Below, one piece after another: positions 44,726 through 57,858 of a stretch of 64,000 bases of DNA. Below the pieces are notes generated by a model. It did not search any database and was not told the origin of the DNA. It saw only the letters and a program-made list of their open reading frames with translations. Numbering within the stretch: the stretch's first letter is position 1; every line of letters starts with the position of its first letter. The position numbers and the translations under genes are program-made. Source of the DNA: Chromatiaceae bacterium (GTDB taxonomy: Bacteria; Pseudomonadota; Gammaproteobacteria; Chromatiales; Chromatiaceae). The stretch is from positions 29,620 to 93,619 of the forward strand of contig JALOTB010000005.1 in NCBI GenBank assembly GCA_025458165.1, read 5' to 3'.

Positions 44726-47397
44726 CCCAGCCCGTCGAGGTGCCGTCGCTCGCAAGCCTCGACCGGCCAATGACCGCGCCCGAGGCCATCCGACCCGAGC
44801 AGCCGCTCGGCGCCTTCCGCGCCGCCCTGCGCGAGGGCACCCAGCACCTCTTTGCCCAGTTCGACCGGGGCGCACCGGTGAGCGAGCTGGTGGTTGGGCG
44901 CAGCCGTCTGGTCGACGGCCTGGTGCGTGCTGCCTGGCGCCGGCATCTGCCGGACGACAGCGGTTGCGCGCTGGTCGCCGTGGGCGGATACGGGCGGGGC
45001 GAGCTGCACCCGAGCTCCGATGTCGACATCCTTGTCTTACTGGCGCCGGGCGAGGACGGGCAGGGCAAGCTCACCGCGGTCGAAGCACTGATCGGCTTCC
45101 TCTGGGACATCGGCCTGGAGGTTGGCAACAGCGTGCGCACGGTCGCACAGTGTGTCGAAGAGGCACGCGCCGACGTCACGGTGATGACGAACCTCATCGA
45201 GTCGCGCCTACTGGCCGGCGAGCCGCGGCTCTTCGAGGAGATGAGGGAGGCCACCGGCCCGGACCGCATCTGGTCGAGCGAGGCATTCTTCGCCGCCAAG
45301 ATCGAGGAGCAGCGCGCCCGCTGGCGGAAATACGGCGACACCGCCTACAACCTCGAGCCCAACATCAAAGAGAACCCTGGTGGGCTGCGCGATATCCAGA
45401 TGATCGGCTGGGTGGCCAAGCGCCACTTCGCCGCCGAGACCCTGCACGACCTGGTCGGGCACGGGTTCCTCACCGAGGGCGAGCATCTCACCCTGATCGA
45501 GGGTCAGGCCCTGCTCTGGCGCATCCGTTTCCTGCTCCACCGCATCACCGGCCGGCACGAGGACCGGTTGCTGTTCGACTACCAGCGCGCCCTCGCGCGC
45601 GAGCTCGGCTTTACCGACGGGGCGAACAATCTCGCCGTCGAGCAGCTCATGCAGCAGTACTACCGCACCGTGATCGAGCTCAACCGCTTGAACGAGATGC
45701 TGCTGCAGCTCTTCCAGGAGGCGATCCTCCTGCACGATCACCTGCGCCCGCGGGTCCCGATCAACAAGCGCTTCCAGGCCCGCAGCGGCTTTCTCGAGGT
45801 CGCCTACGCCGAGGTCTTCCGGCGCAATCCGACCGCCCTGCTCGAGGTCTTTCACATCCTGCAGACCCACCCCGAGCTACACGGGGTGCGGGCGAGCACC
45901 ATCCGCTTGATCCGCGAGCACCGCCATCTGATCGACGACAAGGTCCGCGGTGACCTGCGCGCCCGCAGCCTGTTCATGGAGATCCTGCGCCACCCCACCG
46001 GCGTGACCCGCGCGCTGCGACGCATGAACCGATACGGCGTGCTCGCTGCCTACATCCCGGCCTTCGCCAACATCGTGGGGCGAATGCAGTACGACCTCTT
46101 CCACGTCTACACGGTCGACGAGCACACCCTGCGCCTGCTGCGCAACCTGCGCCGCTTCTCGGTTCCCGAGTTCGCCGAGGAGTATCCGCTGGCGACCGCC
46201 ATCGCCCATACGATTCCGAAGATCGAGCTCCTCTATCTCGCCGGCCTGTTCCACGACATCGCCAAGGGCCGCGGGGGCGACCACTCCCTGATCGGCGCCC
46301 GCGACGCCTGGGATTTCTGCCTGCTGCACGGGCTGTCGGAGTACGACGCCCGCCTGGTCGCCTGGCTGGTCGAGAAGCACCTGCTGATGTCGATGACCGC
46401 CCAGCGCAAGGACACCAGCGACCCCGAGGTCATTCAAGAGTTCGCCGCACAAGTCGGCGAGACCACCCGCCTCGACTACCTCTATCTGCTCACCCTCGCC
46501 GATGCCCGCGCCACCAACCCACAGCGCTGGAACTCCTGGAAGGAGACCCTGCTGCGTGAGCTCTACCACGCCACCCGCCGCACGCTCCTGCGCGGGCTGG
46601 AGAACCCCGAGGCCCAGGAGGAGCTGATCCAGCAGAAGCGCTCGGAAGCGGTCCGCCAGCTCGGCCGCTATGGTGTCGGCGAAGCCGATTGCGACGCACT
46701 CTGGCGCAAGCTCACGCCCGACTACTTCCTCAACAACGCGCCCGACGCCATCGCCTGGCAGACGCGGCAGGTGCTCACCACGCCGACCGACGCCTTGCCG
46801 CGGATCGCGATCCGGCCGGTCACCTCCCGCGGGGGCAGCGAGCTCTTCGCCTATACCCGCGATCAGGCCAATCTCTTCGCCCGCACCACTGCGGTGCTCG
46901 ACCGGTTGGGCCTGAGCGTGATGGACGCCCGCATCCTGACCACCGCCGACGGCATGGTGCTCAGCACCTACCACGTGCTCGAGCTGGAGGGCTCGCCGAT
47001 CGGCGACGAGCAACGCCAGGAGGAGATCCGCGCCACCCTCGAGCAGGCGCTGAGCGAGACCGGCAGCCCCGATTTCAAGGTCGCTCGCCGCCTGCCCCGC
47101 CGCCACCGCCACTTCCCGACCGAGACCGAGGTCAGCTTCGCCGCCGATGAGCGCAATCAGCGCACCCTGATGCGCCTGGTCACGCTCGACCGGCCCGGCC
47201 TGTTGGCCGATGTCGGGGCGGTCTTCGACGCCTGCGGCATCCGTCTGCAGAACGCCAAGATCGCGACCGTAGGGGCCGCCGCGGATGACGTCTTTTTCAT
47301 CACCGGCGGACCCGAGACCCCCGCGATCGACTCGGGCACCTTGGCCAGCCTGCGCCGCGAGATCCACCAGCGGCTCGACGGCAGCCCAGCACCCTGA
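44722..47397 (+). CDS. glnD: Bifunctional uridylyltransferase/uridylyl-removing enzyme GlnD
   Basis: The 891-residue nitrogen sensor modifies and demodifies PII. The nucleotidyltransferase motif VAVGGYGRGELHPSSDVDIL lies near residues 88-107 and the HD-domain LFHDIAKGRGGDHSLIGARD near 511-530. Two C-terminal ACT domains (about 705-780 and 815-890; QRTLMRLVTLDRPGLLADVG) bind glutamine. The ATG lies inside the map stop. Length and domain order are complete. Confidence 0.96.
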   Translation: MTQPVEVPSLASLDRPMTAPEAIRPEQPLGAFRAALREGTQHLFAQFDRGAPVSELVVGRSRLVDGLVRAAWRRHLPDDSGCALVAVGGYGRGELHPSSDVDILVLLAPGEDGQGKLTAVEALIGFLWDIGLEVGNSVRTVAQCVEEARADVTVMTNLIESRLLAGEPRLFEEMREATGPDRIWSSEAFFAAKIEEQRARWRKYGDTAYNLEPNIKENPGGLRDIQMIGWVAKRHFAAETLHDLVGHGFLTEGEHLTLIEGQALLWRIRFLLHRITGRHEDRLLFDYQRALARELGFTDGANNLAVEQLMQQYYRTVIELNRLNEMLLQLFQEAILLHDHLRPRVPINKRFQARSGFLEVAYAEVFRRNPTALLEVFHILQTHPELHGVRASTIRLIREHRHLIDDKVRGDLRARSLFMEILRHPTGVTRALRRMNRYGVLAAYIPAFANIVGRMQYDLFHVYTVDEHTLRLLRNLRRFSVPEFAEEYPLATAIAHTIPKIELLYLAGLFHDIAKGRGGDHSLIGARDAWDFCLLHGLSEYDARLVAWLVEKHLLMSMTAQRKDTSDPEVIQEFAAQVGETTRLDYLYLLTLADARATNPQRWNSWKETLLRELYHATRRTLLRGLENPEAQEELIQQKRSEAVRQLGRYGVGEADCDALWRKLTPDYFLNNAPDAIAWQTRQVLTTPTDALPRIAIRPVTSRGGSELFAYTRDQANLFARTTAVLDRLGLSVMDARILTTADGMVLSTYHVLELEGSPIGDEQRQEEIRATLEQALSETGSPDFKVARRLPRRHRHFPTETEVSFAADERNQRTLMRLVTLDRPGLLADVGAVFDACGIRLQNAKIATVGAAADDVFFITGGPETPAIDSGTLASLRREIHQRLDGSPAP

Positions 47398-47549
47398 GCG
47401 CGCCGCGCCTGCCCCGGTCTCGGCGGGTGCACCTCAAAACGCCGAAGAATTGACCCAGCGCAGCGCAAGTGAGACAAAATTTCGGTAGATACTGATTTAG
47501 TGAACTGCGCCTCCGGGGGGCGCGCCCTTGTTGCCGCATACCCGTCGCG

Positions 47550-48053
47550 ATGATCTGTCGACTCCCACTCCTGGTCGTTGCCCTGGGCGTTGGGGTTAGC
47601 CTGCCACCGCCGGTCGGTACCCACGAGTCTATGTCCCCGGCCGGGCCACCGCTCCTGCAGTCACCCCCACCCATGGCGGGCGAGCCCGAGCGGCTCGATC
47701 ACTGGCTCGAGGAGGTGCGCGCCCAACGCCAGGCATGGGAGGAGCGCCGCCGTGCCCAGAAGGAGGCGATGGAGGCCCGTCGGCGCTGGATCGATCCCCG
47801 GGGGGCCGCCCAGCAGGAAGCCAGGGAGCAGGAGCTCAACCGCCGCCGCGAGGAATTCCGCGATCGTATCGAGCGCAGCCGTGAGGCCTTCCTGCAGCAG
47901 CCGCCTTGGGGCACGCCTGGGCCCCAGCGTCCCGACGGCTCCGAGACCGGGGCCAGAGACACCGATGGCACCGCTGAGACCCCACCGCCGGGGATCGAGC
48001 CCTACCCGCCGCTGCCGGGCTGGGACAACCGCTGGTACTACCGCGGCTACTGA
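47550..48053 (+). CDS. Hypothetical secreted, charged coiled-coil protein
   Basis: The 167-residue protein has a signal peptide (LPLLVVALGVGVSLPPPVGT). A Glu/Arg-rich helical stretch follows (HWLEEVRAQRQAWEERRRAQKEAMEARRRW, then ELNRRREEFRDRIERSREAF), and a Pro-rich tail ends in GWDNRWYYRGY. I do not recognise a family. The 3' end overlaps the convergent VOC gene by 7 bp. The 150 bp upstream contain an AT-rich patch near 47472-47498, but no promoter I can place with confidence. Confidence 0.55.
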   Translation: MICRLPLLVVALGVGVSLPPPVGTHESMSPAGPPLLQSPPPMAGEPERLDHWLEEVRAQRQAWEERRRAQKEAMEARRRWIDPRGAAQQEAREQELNRRREEFRDRIERSREAFLQQPPWGTPGPQRPDGSETGARDTDGTAETPPPGIEPYPPLPGWDNRWYYRGY

Positions 48054-48430
48054 TCCCTCACCTGCTCGACCAGCTCCAAGGCGTTGGCGTCCGGATCACG
48101 ACAGAACAGCGCGCGCCGCCCCGAGCGGCTGAGCGTGTAGCCGACCCCCGCCGCATCGAGCCGCGCCATCAGGCGATCGAGCTCGTCGACACTGAGCGCG
48201 AGATGGCGGTCGCGACCGCCGTGAGCCGGGCGCCCTTCGACCGGGTCGGGGTTGGGCAGCTCGAGCAAGTGGATCTGCTGGCCCCCGACGCGCAGCCAGG
48301 CCCCCGGATACCCGAGATCGGGGCGCGCCGGGTCCGTCACGAGCCCGAGCAGGTCGCGGTAAAATGCGAGCGCCCGCGCGGTGTCGGCAACGATCAGGCT
48401 GACATGGTGGATGGCGGCAACCCCGCCCAT
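48047..48430 (-). CDS. VOC/glyoxalase-superfamily protein
   Basis: The 127-residue protein has the two beta-alpha-beta-beta-beta modules of the vicinal oxygen chelate fold. AIHHVSLIVADTARALAFYRDLLGL opens the first and RHLALSVDELDRLMARLDAAGV the second. Metal-ligand candidates are His near the N-terminus, His in DRHLAL and Glu in NALELVEQ. The substrate is unknown; isomerase, dioxygenase and antibiotic-resistance functions all occur in the superfamily. Confidence 0.8.
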   Translation of the reverse strand: MGGVAAIHHVSLIVADTARALAFYRDLLGLVTDPARPDLGYPGAWLRVGGQQIHLLELPNPDPVEGRPAHGGRDRHLALSVDELDRLMARLDAAGVGYTLSRSGRRALFCRDPDANALELVEQVRDQ

Positions 48431-48483
48431 GGCTACCTCCGGTGTCCGGCCGCTTGGGTGGGCGCCGGCCCGTCCAAGCGCAA

Positions 48484-48492
48484 TGCTATACT
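48484..48492 (+). promoter_or_regulatory. Extended -10 promoter upstream of dapC
   Basis: TGCTATACT is a TGn extended -10 element about 40 bp before the dapC start. No good -35 hexamer is visible at the right distance. Confidence 0.4.
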
Positions 48493-48531
48493 TTTGCGCT
48501 TTCCGTGCCGACCCGAGCCCAGCCGCTGCCC

Positions 48532-49728
48532 ATGAACCCGGATCTGGACCGCCTCCAGCCCTACCCCTTCGAGCGGCTGGCCGAGCTCAAGGCCGGGGCG
48601 AGGCCACCGGCGGGCCTTGCGCACATCGCGCTCTCCATCGGCGAGCCCAAGCACCCGACGCCGGCCCTCGTCCTGGAGGCGCTCGGCGCCCACCGAGGTG
48701 AGGCGGCAGTCTACCCGACCACCCGCGGCCTGCCGGCGCTGCGCGCCGTGATCGCCGACTGGCTGACCGAGCGCTATCGGCTCCCCAGGGGCAGCATCGA
48801 CCCCGCCCACCAGGTCCTCCCGGTGAACGGCACGCGCGAGGCCTTGTTCGCCTTCGCGCAGGCGGTGGTCGACCGCGGCCGGGACCCGCTGGTGCTCATG
48901 CCCAACCCCTTCTACCAGATCTACGAAGGCGCCGCACTGCTCGCCGGGGCCGAGCCCAGGTATCTCCCCTGCACCGCCGAGAATGGCTTCCTCCCCGACG
49001 TCGACGCGGTCGACGATGCCACCTGGCGGCGCTGCCAGCTCCTCTATCTCTGCTCGCCCGGCAACCCGACCGGCGCGGTCCTCGACATCCCGGTCCTGCA
49101 GCGGGTCATTGCGTTGGCCGACGAGCATGACTTCGTGATTGCCGCCGACGAGTGCTACGCCGAGCTCTACTTCGACGAGTCCGCCCCGCCGCCGGGGCTG
49201 CTCCAGGCCGCGGCGGCCATGGGCCGCAGCGACTACCGTCGCTGCGTCGTGTTTCACAGCCTCTCGAAGCGCTCCAACGCCCCCGGGCTGCGCTCGGGGT
49301 TCGTCGCCGGGGACGCCGAGGTGATCGGCGCCTTCCTGCGCTACCGCACCTACCACGGCTGCGCCATGCCGCCCCACCACCAGCACGCGAGCATCGCGGC
49401 CTGGGGCGACGAGGACCATGTGCGCGCCAACCGCGCCCAGTACCGCGCGAAGCTCGACGCCGTGCTGGAGATCCTCGCACCGGTGCTGGCAGTCGATCGC
49501 CCCCGGGCCGGGTTCTACCTCTGGCCGGAGACACCGATCGCCGACACCGACTTCGCCCGTGCCCTCTTCGCGGCGGAGCACGTCACCGTGCTGCCCGGCC
49601 GCTTCCTCTCACGCGAGGTCGGCGGGCTGGACCCGGGCGCCGGGCGGGTGCGTATGGCGCTCGTCCCCCCCTTGGAGTCGTGCACCGAGGCGGCGCGGCG
49701 TATCCGGCGCTTCGTCGAGTCCCTCTGA
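48532..49728 (+). CDS. dapC: Succinyldiaminopimelate transaminase
   Basis: The 398-residue PLP-dependent class I aminotransferase has its Schiff-base Lys in FHSLSKRSNAPGLRSGF. The PLP Asp/Tyr region is IAADECYAELYFDE, preceded by LCSPGNPTG. The ATG at 48532 gives the family N-terminus (NPDLDRLQPYPFERLAELKA). It acts between dapD and dapE, which follow on the same strand, so the DapC assignment within the family is well supported. Confidence 0.93.
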   Translation: MNPDLDRLQPYPFERLAELKAGARPPAGLAHIALSIGEPKHPTPALVLEALGAHRGEAAVYPTTRGLPALRAVIADWLTERYRLPRGSIDPAHQVLPVNGTREALFAFAQAVVDRGRDPLVLMPNPFYQIYEGAALLAGAEPRYLPCTAENGFLPDVDAVDDATWRRCQLLYLCSPGNPTGAVLDIPVLQRVIALADEHDFVIAADECYAELYFDESAPPPGLLQAAAAMGRSDYRRCVVFHSLSKRSNAPGLRSGFVAGDAEVIGAFLRYRTYHGCAMPPHHQHASIAAWGDEDHVRANRAQYRAKLDAVLEILAPVLAVDRPRAGFYLWPETPIADTDFARALFAAEHVTVLPGRFLSREVGGLDPGAGRVRMALVPPLESCTEAARRIRRFVESL

Positions 49729-49764
49729 CCAACCACACCCCTATCCCAACCCCTGGAGCCCAAC

Positions 49765-50586
49765 ATGAGCGATTACCACAGCATCATCGATGAGGCCTTC
49801 GAGCGCCGCGCCGAGATCACCCCGCGCAGCGTCGAGACCCATGTGCGCGATGCCGTCGCCGAGACCATCGAGCGGCTCGACCGCGGGGAGCTGCGCGTCG
49901 CCGAGAAGCGCGACGGGACCTGGGTGGTGAACGACTGGGTCAAGAAGGCCGTCCTGCTGTCATTCCGCATCGAGGACAACGCCTTCATCAAGGGCGGATT
50001 TACCAACTACTACGACAAGGTCCCCGCCAAGTATCAGGACTACAACTCGCGCGACTTCCGCGACGCCGGGGTACGCGTGGTGCCGCCCGCCGCCGCCCGC
50101 CGCGGGGCCTACATCGCCCCGAGCTGCGTGCTCATGCCCTCCTACATCAACATCGGCGCGTACGTCGACTCCGGCACCATGGTCGATACCTGGGCCACGG
50201 TCGGCTCCTGCGCCCAAATCGGCAAGAACGTCCACCTCTCGGGCGGGGTCGGCATCGGCGGCGTGCTGGAGCCGGTCCAGGCCGCGCCGACCATCATCGA
50301 GGACAACTGCTTCATCGGCGCCCGCTCGGAGATCGTCGAGGGCGTGATCGTCGGCGAGGGCGCGGTGATCTCGATGGGCGTCTACATCGGCCAGAGCACC
50401 AAGATCTACAACCGCGAGACCGGCGAGGTCGTCTACGGCCGCGTCCCGCCCGGCGCGGTGGTGGTGCCCGGCAACCTGCCCTCCAAGGACGGCCGCTACA
50501 GCCTCTACTGCGCGGTGATCATCAAGCAGGTCGACGAGCGCACCCGCAGCAAGGTGGGGATCAATGAGCTGTTGAGGGACATTTGA
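49765..50586 (+). CDS. dapD: 2,3,4,5-tetrahydropyridine-2,6-dicarboxylate N-succinyltransferase
   Basis: The 273-residue enzyme has an N-terminal helical domain and a left-handed beta-helix of hexapeptide repeats ([20 protein letters not shown], then [20 protein letters not shown]). It succinylates tetrahydrodipicolinate in the lysine/diaminopimelate pathway. It lies 36 bp after dapC. A 7-bp array begins right after its stop codon. Confidence 0.96.
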   Translation: MSDYHSIIDEAFERRAEITPRSVETHVRDAVAETIERLDRGELRVAEKRDGTWVVNDWVKKAVLLSFRIEDNAFIKGGFTNYYDKVPAKYQDYNSRDFRDAGVRVVPPAAARRGAYIAPSCVLMPSYINIGAYVDSGTMVDTWATVGSCAQIGKNVHLSGGVGIGGVLEPVQAAPTIIEDNCFIGARSEIVEGVIVGEGAVISMGVYIGQSTKIYNRETGEVVYGRVPPGAVVVPGNLPSKDGRYSLYCAVIIKQVDERTRSKVGINELLRDI

Positions 50587-50587
50587 G

Positions 50588-50622
50588 GATTGCGGATCTC
50601 GGGAAGCGGTTAGCGGATAGGG
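50588..50622. repeat. Degenerate 7-bp tandem array (five units) after dapD
   Basis: Five heptamers (GATTGCG, GATCTCG and three others ending in CG or GG) begin two bases after the dapD stop codon and end about ten bases before the yffB start. The register and composition match the arrays in the ATPase operons. Confidence 0.65.
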
Positions 50623-50632
50623 TGTGGGTCGG

Positions 50633-52113
<1,481 letters not shown>

Positions 52114-52234
52114 GGTCCACCAATCCCGCCGGGACCGGCACCCAACCGGCGGCTGGAAAAACCCGGGTACCGGGTCCTCCACCGGTGCCGTATAGTGCTT
52201 CGTCGCATCGCACCCGTCTCACCGGAGCCGCCAT

Positions 52235-52570
52235 ATGTTCCTCGACTACTTCGCCCTGGGCGTGCTGATCTTCGTTGCGATCACCATCTTTTACGGGATC
52301 ATCGCCATCCATGACATCCCCTACGAGATCGCCAAGCACCGCAATCACCCGCAGCAGGACGCGATCCACGTCGCGGGCTGGGTCAGCCTGCTTACCCTGC
52401 ACGTCATCTGGCCGTTCCTGTGGATCTGGGCCACCCTCTACCGCGAGGACCGCGGCTGGGGCTTTCAGGCGACCGATGCGACCAAGTCCGATGCGCTCGG
52501 CCAGCTCAAGGCGGAGCTCGCCGGCGTAAACCAGCGCCTAGCCGCGCTCGAGCACCAAGCCAAGGACTGA
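52235..52570 (+). CDS. yiaW: DUF3302 inner membrane protein (YiaW-like)
   Basis: The 111-residue protein has two membrane helices. It is very similar in pattern to YiaW of E. coli: FLDYFALGVLIF, IHDIPYEIAKHRNHP and HVAGWVSLLTLHVIWPFLWI are all recognisable. It is paired with a YiaV-like fusion protein 10 bp downstream, as in E. coli. The function is unknown. TATAGT at 52191-52196 is a possible -10 element. Confidence 0.88.
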   Translation: MFLDYFALGVLIFVAITIFYGIIAIHDIPYEIAKHRNHPQQDAIHVAGWVSLLTLHVIWPFLWIWATLYREDRGWGFQATDATKSDALGQLKAELAGVNQRLAALEHQAKD

Positions 52571-52580
52571 GGGACCAGCC

Positions 52581-53534
52581 GTGGACTTCTTGCTCATCCT
52601 GACTTACGCGGCGCTCTGCGTCTTCGCCTTCAAGGTCTTTCGCATTCCGATCAACAAGTGGACGGTGCCCACCGCGGTCCTCGGCGGCGTCGTCCTGATC
52701 GGCGCGCTGCTGCTGATCATGAACTACAACCACCCCTTCTCCGAGTCGGTGCGCCAGTACTTCGTGACGACGCCCATGCTCCCCGAGGTTCGCGGGCGGG
52801 TAGTCGAGGTGCCGATTCAGCCAAACATCCCACTCAAGAAAGGGGATGTCCTGTTCCGGATCGATCCCAAGCCCTTCGAGGACAAGCTCCGCGGTCTGGA
52901 GGGCGAGATGCTCGCCGCACGCAAGGACCTGGAGCGTGCCGAAGAGCTCTATGCCAAGCAGGTCGGCAGTGAGCGCGCCCGTGATGAGGCCCGCGCCAAG
53001 GTCGATGACCTTCAGGCGAAGCTCGACGACGCCCGCTTCGACTTGGAGCAGACGGTGGTCACCGCCCCGAGCGACGGCTTTGTCGTCCAGCTCGCCTTAC
53101 GGCCAGGCATGATGGGCCTCCCCCTCGCGTTCAGCCCATCCCTGATCTTCGCCCACCAGGAGGATCGGACCTTCTTCGGCTGGTTCCGGCAGAACAGCCT
53201 GTTGCGACTCGAGCCGGGCAGCGAGGCGGAGGTCACGCTGGACAGTATCCCGGGGGTGATCTTCAAGGGTGAGGTCCGGGAGGTCTTGCCCGTCATCGGC
53301 GAAGGCCAGATCCGCCCGGGCGCCGATCTCTTCCGCTTCGATCAGCAGCGCAGCCCCGGACGCATCCCGGTGGCCATCAAGATCACCGACCCCGCGATCG
53401 AACAGTATGAGCTCCCCATGGGCGTCTTCGGCCAGGCGGCGATCTACAGTGAGCACTTCCACCACATTGGCGTGCTGCGCCGCGTGCTGCTGCGCATGGC
53501 GGCGTGGATGAACTATGTCTTCCCGCTGCATTGA
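52581..53534 (+). CDS. yiaV: HlyD-type membrane fusion protein (YiaV-like)
   Basis: The 317-residue protein starts with GTG. It has two N-terminal membrane helices (about 4-60). A periplasmic part follows with a biotinyl-lipoyl-like barrel (VRGRVVEVPIQPNIPLKKGDVLFRIDPKPF), a coiled-coil hairpin (about 105-160) and a beta-barrel domain. It resembles membrane fusion adaptors of export systems, but no transporter gene is adjacent; YiaW is the only partner. Confidence 0.88.
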   Translation: MDFLLILTYAALCVFAFKVFRIPINKWTVPTAVLGGVVLIGALLLIMNYNHPFSESVRQYFVTTPMLPEVRGRVVEVPIQPNIPLKKGDVLFRIDPKPFEDKLRGLEGEMLAARKDLERAEELYAKQVGSERARDEARAKVDDLQAKLDDARFDLEQTVVTAPSDGFVVQLALRPGMMGLPLAFSPSLIFAHQEDRTFFGWFRQNSLLRLEPGSEAEVTLDSIPGVIFKGEVREVLPVIGEGQIRPGADLFRFDQQRSPGRIPVAIKITDPAIEQYELPMGVFGQAAIYSEHFHHIGVLRRVLLRMAAWMNYVFPLH

Positions 53535-53600
53535 CCGCGGCATGGATATCCGTCACAAGGGCAATATCGCGTCCCGCCGGATCCGGTTGGAGCGCAGCCG

Positions 53601-54038
53601 TTGACCGCGTTGCTTCTGGCCTTCACGCTCATGGCGGGGGCCGTAACCATCCACCTGCTCGGCGGCATCCTGGTGGTGATGTACCTCAGCCGTCAGATCG
53701 TCACCGACTCGCCTCGCCCCATCCTGCAGGCGCTGCGGATCCTGATCTCGCTCTTCGCCGTCCTGCTCCTGCTGCACCTGATGCAGGTCGCCGTCTGGGC
53801 CCTGCTCTACTGGTGGCGGATCGGCTGGGACTTCAACACCGCCTTCTACTTCTCGACCACCACCTACGCCACCATCGGCTACGGCGACGTGGTGCCGCCG
53901 CCCGAGTGGCGGCTAGTGGCCGTCACGCAAGGGCTCACGGGGGTGCTCATGCTCGGCTGGTCAAGCGCCCTGGTCTTCGCCGAGGTCATGCGGTTGTTCC
54001 AGGCATCGAATTGGGGTGCCCCCCGGTCGAGGGAGTGA
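53601..54038 (+). CDS. Two-pore-helix K+ channel subunit
   Basis: The 145-residue protein has three hydrophobic segments and the K+ selectivity filter TIGYGD at residues 91-96, in STTTYATIGYGDVVPPPEWR. This identifies the ion-channel (Ion_trans_2) family. There is no RCK or nucleotide-binding domain. The start is TTG with GGAG nine bases upstream; the first ATG is ten codons in. It lies between the YiaV-like gene and a convergent MscS gene, so ion and osmotic functions are clustered. Confidence 0.8.
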   Translation: MTALLLAFTLMAGAVTIHLLGGILVVMYLSRQIVTDSPRPILQALRILISLFAVLLLLHLMQVAVWALLYWWRIGWDFNTAFYFSTTTYATIGYGDVVPPPEWRLVAVTQGLTGVLMLGWSSALVFAEVMRLFQASNWGAPRSRE

Positions 54039-54043
54039 CCCGA

Positions 54044-55720
54044 CTAGGAAGACGCCGCAGGCGGGGCGTACCATCGATCGCGCGGCACGACCTTGGGGTC
54101 GGGCGGGTCGCGCTCATAGGCCGGGGTCATGATCTGCACCCCGTACTCGTTGAAGACGTCGAGGATGCTCTGGTGCAGGTGGTGGTATAGCCGCGCCATG
54201 GCCTGAGCGTTGTCACAATAGGCGTTGATCTCGTAGGTGATGCAGAAGTCGCCAAGCGCGGTCTGCAGCACGAAGGGCGACGGGTCCTTGAGCAGCCCGG
54301 GCGTACGCCCGGCGGCGAGCAGCAGCATGGCCTCGACCTGCCGCCAGGGGGTCTCGTAGCCGATCCCGACCGTGGTGTGCAGAATCAGCCCCTGCTCCCG
54401 GGCACGGGTCGAGTAGTTCACCACGCTGCCGTTCAGGATCAGGGAGTTGGGGATCACCAGCTCCTCGTTTTTGACCGACTTGAGGCGGGTGACCATCAGC
54501 CCGGCCTCGACCACATCGCCGGAGAGATCCCCGACCTGGATGCGGTCGCCGATCCGGAAGGTCCGTCGGTAGGTCATGCTGTAGCCCGCGATCAGGTTGG
54601 CGATGATGGACGAGGACCCCAGCGAGAAGATCACGCGAAGGAAGAGCGAGATCCCTTTGAACGCGGCCGAGTCCGACCCCGGGATGTACGGATAGGCCAC
54701 CACGATGGCGAACGCGACCACCAGCAAGCGAGCCACCCGGTAGGTCGGCCAGGCCCATTCCGGGTCGAAGCCCGCGAGCTTGACGGTCCCGCGGTCGATC
54801 CCGCTAAAGCCAAGGCGAAGCGTGCGCAGGGTGAAGCGGGTGAGGAAGAACAGCAGCAGCAAGAACACCAGGTTCGGCAACGCCCCCGCGATGCCGAGCC
54901 CGATGGTACGCAGGGGGTCGAGGATCAGCGCGAGGACGCGCTCCGCGAGCGGACGGGTCCAGGGATAGAGGTAGAGCACGTACTGGGCCCAGATCACCGC
55001 TAGCGCGACCACCGAGCCGATCTGCAGCACCCGCAGCGCACTGCGCAACCCCGATGCGACCTGCTCGACCTGGATGACCTTCTGCGAGCGCGCCTCCAGC
55101 TCCTCGATGCGGGCCTGCAGGCGCCTCTCGATCAGGGCGTAGAGTCCGCGAAATCCCCGCAACAGGGCGAAGAGCACCAGGGCCGCTGCGAGTGTCGCCC
55201 CCAGGGCATAAGCGGTCGCGGCAAGGAGCGCCCCCGGGGTGCGCTCGTGCCGATAGGCCTCGACCGCCTCGACGATCTTCTGGCGGATCGCCTCGCCCAA
55301 GACCGCGCGGGGGATGCCTTCGAGCTCCGCGTCGGCGTCGTAGAGCGACAGGAGGCGAAGCTCGCCGGCGCGGATGTCGTGGCGGTCCTCCCCCACGATT
55401 ACCTGAATCGCATCGATCGGCATGGACCGATCGGCCGCGAGCGCCTTGAGCCGCGCGCCGATGTCCTGCGCGCGACGCTCGGCCGGGTAGGCGCTCACCC
55501 CGCGCAGCTCGCTGATCACCCGCCCGTCAAGGCTCACCGGAGCGCGCGCCACCGAGGCCAGCTCCTCGGGCTCGGCGGCGAGGACCGCACCCGGCCCGGC
55601 GAGGAGCACGAGCCCGAGCAGCGGCCAGAGGCACCAGTGGCCGGCACGCCGGTGAGGCTCGTGCTGCCCGCGGCAGCTTGCTGCAAGGGACGCGAAGTCG
55701 TGGCGCAACGTGGAGGGCAT
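54044..55720 (-). CDS. MscS-family mechanosensitive channel with long N-terminal extension
   Basis: The 558-residue protein has a signal peptide (about 28-48), a periplasmic domain, a coiled coil (LQARIEELEARSQKVIQVEQ) and about five membrane helices. The MscS core starts near residue 365: SLGSSSIIANLIAGYSMTYR is the pore helix region and FRIGDRIQVGDLSGDVVEAG the beta domain. It releases osmolytes on osmotic downshift. It is convergent with the K+ channel gene. Confidence 0.9.
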   Translation of the reverse strand: MPSTLRHDFASLAASCRGQHEPHRRAGHWCLWPLLGLVLLAGPGAVLAAEPEELASVARAPVSLDGRVISELRGVSAYPAERRAQDIGARLKALAADRSMPIDAIQVIVGEDRHDIRAGELRLLSLYDADAELEGIPRAVLGEAIRQKIVEAVEAYRHERTPGALLAATAYALGATLAAALVLFALLRGFRGLYALIERRLQARIEELEARSQKVIQVEQVASGLRSALRVLQIGSVVALAVIWAQYVLYLYPWTRPLAERVLALILDPLRTIGLGIAGALPNLVFLLLLFFLTRFTLRTLRLGFSGIDRGTVKLAGFDPEWAWPTYRVARLLVVAFAIVVAYPYIPGSDSAAFKGISLFLRVIFSLGSSSIIANLIAGYSMTYRRTFRIGDRIQVGDLSGDVVEAGLMVTRLKSVKNEELVIPNSLILNGSVVNYSTRAREQGLILHTTVGIGYETPWRQVEAMLLLAAGRTPGLLKDPSPFVLQTALGDFCITYEINAYCDNAQAMARLYHHLHQSILDVFNEYGVQIMTPAYERDPPDPKVVPRDRWYAPPAASS

Positions 55721-55734
55721 TTCGGCCTCGGACT

Positions 55735-57804
<2,070 letters not shown>

Positions 57805-57858
57805 GGACTAGCTCTCCGGTGGTGGCCCGTTTCCGCCGCTGGTGGGCGGCGCCTGGGC

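Noticed and set aside
45877..47367. 496-codon minus-strand frame opposite glnD
   Set aside because: Antisense shadow of glnD; no motif, no leader, no ribosome site.
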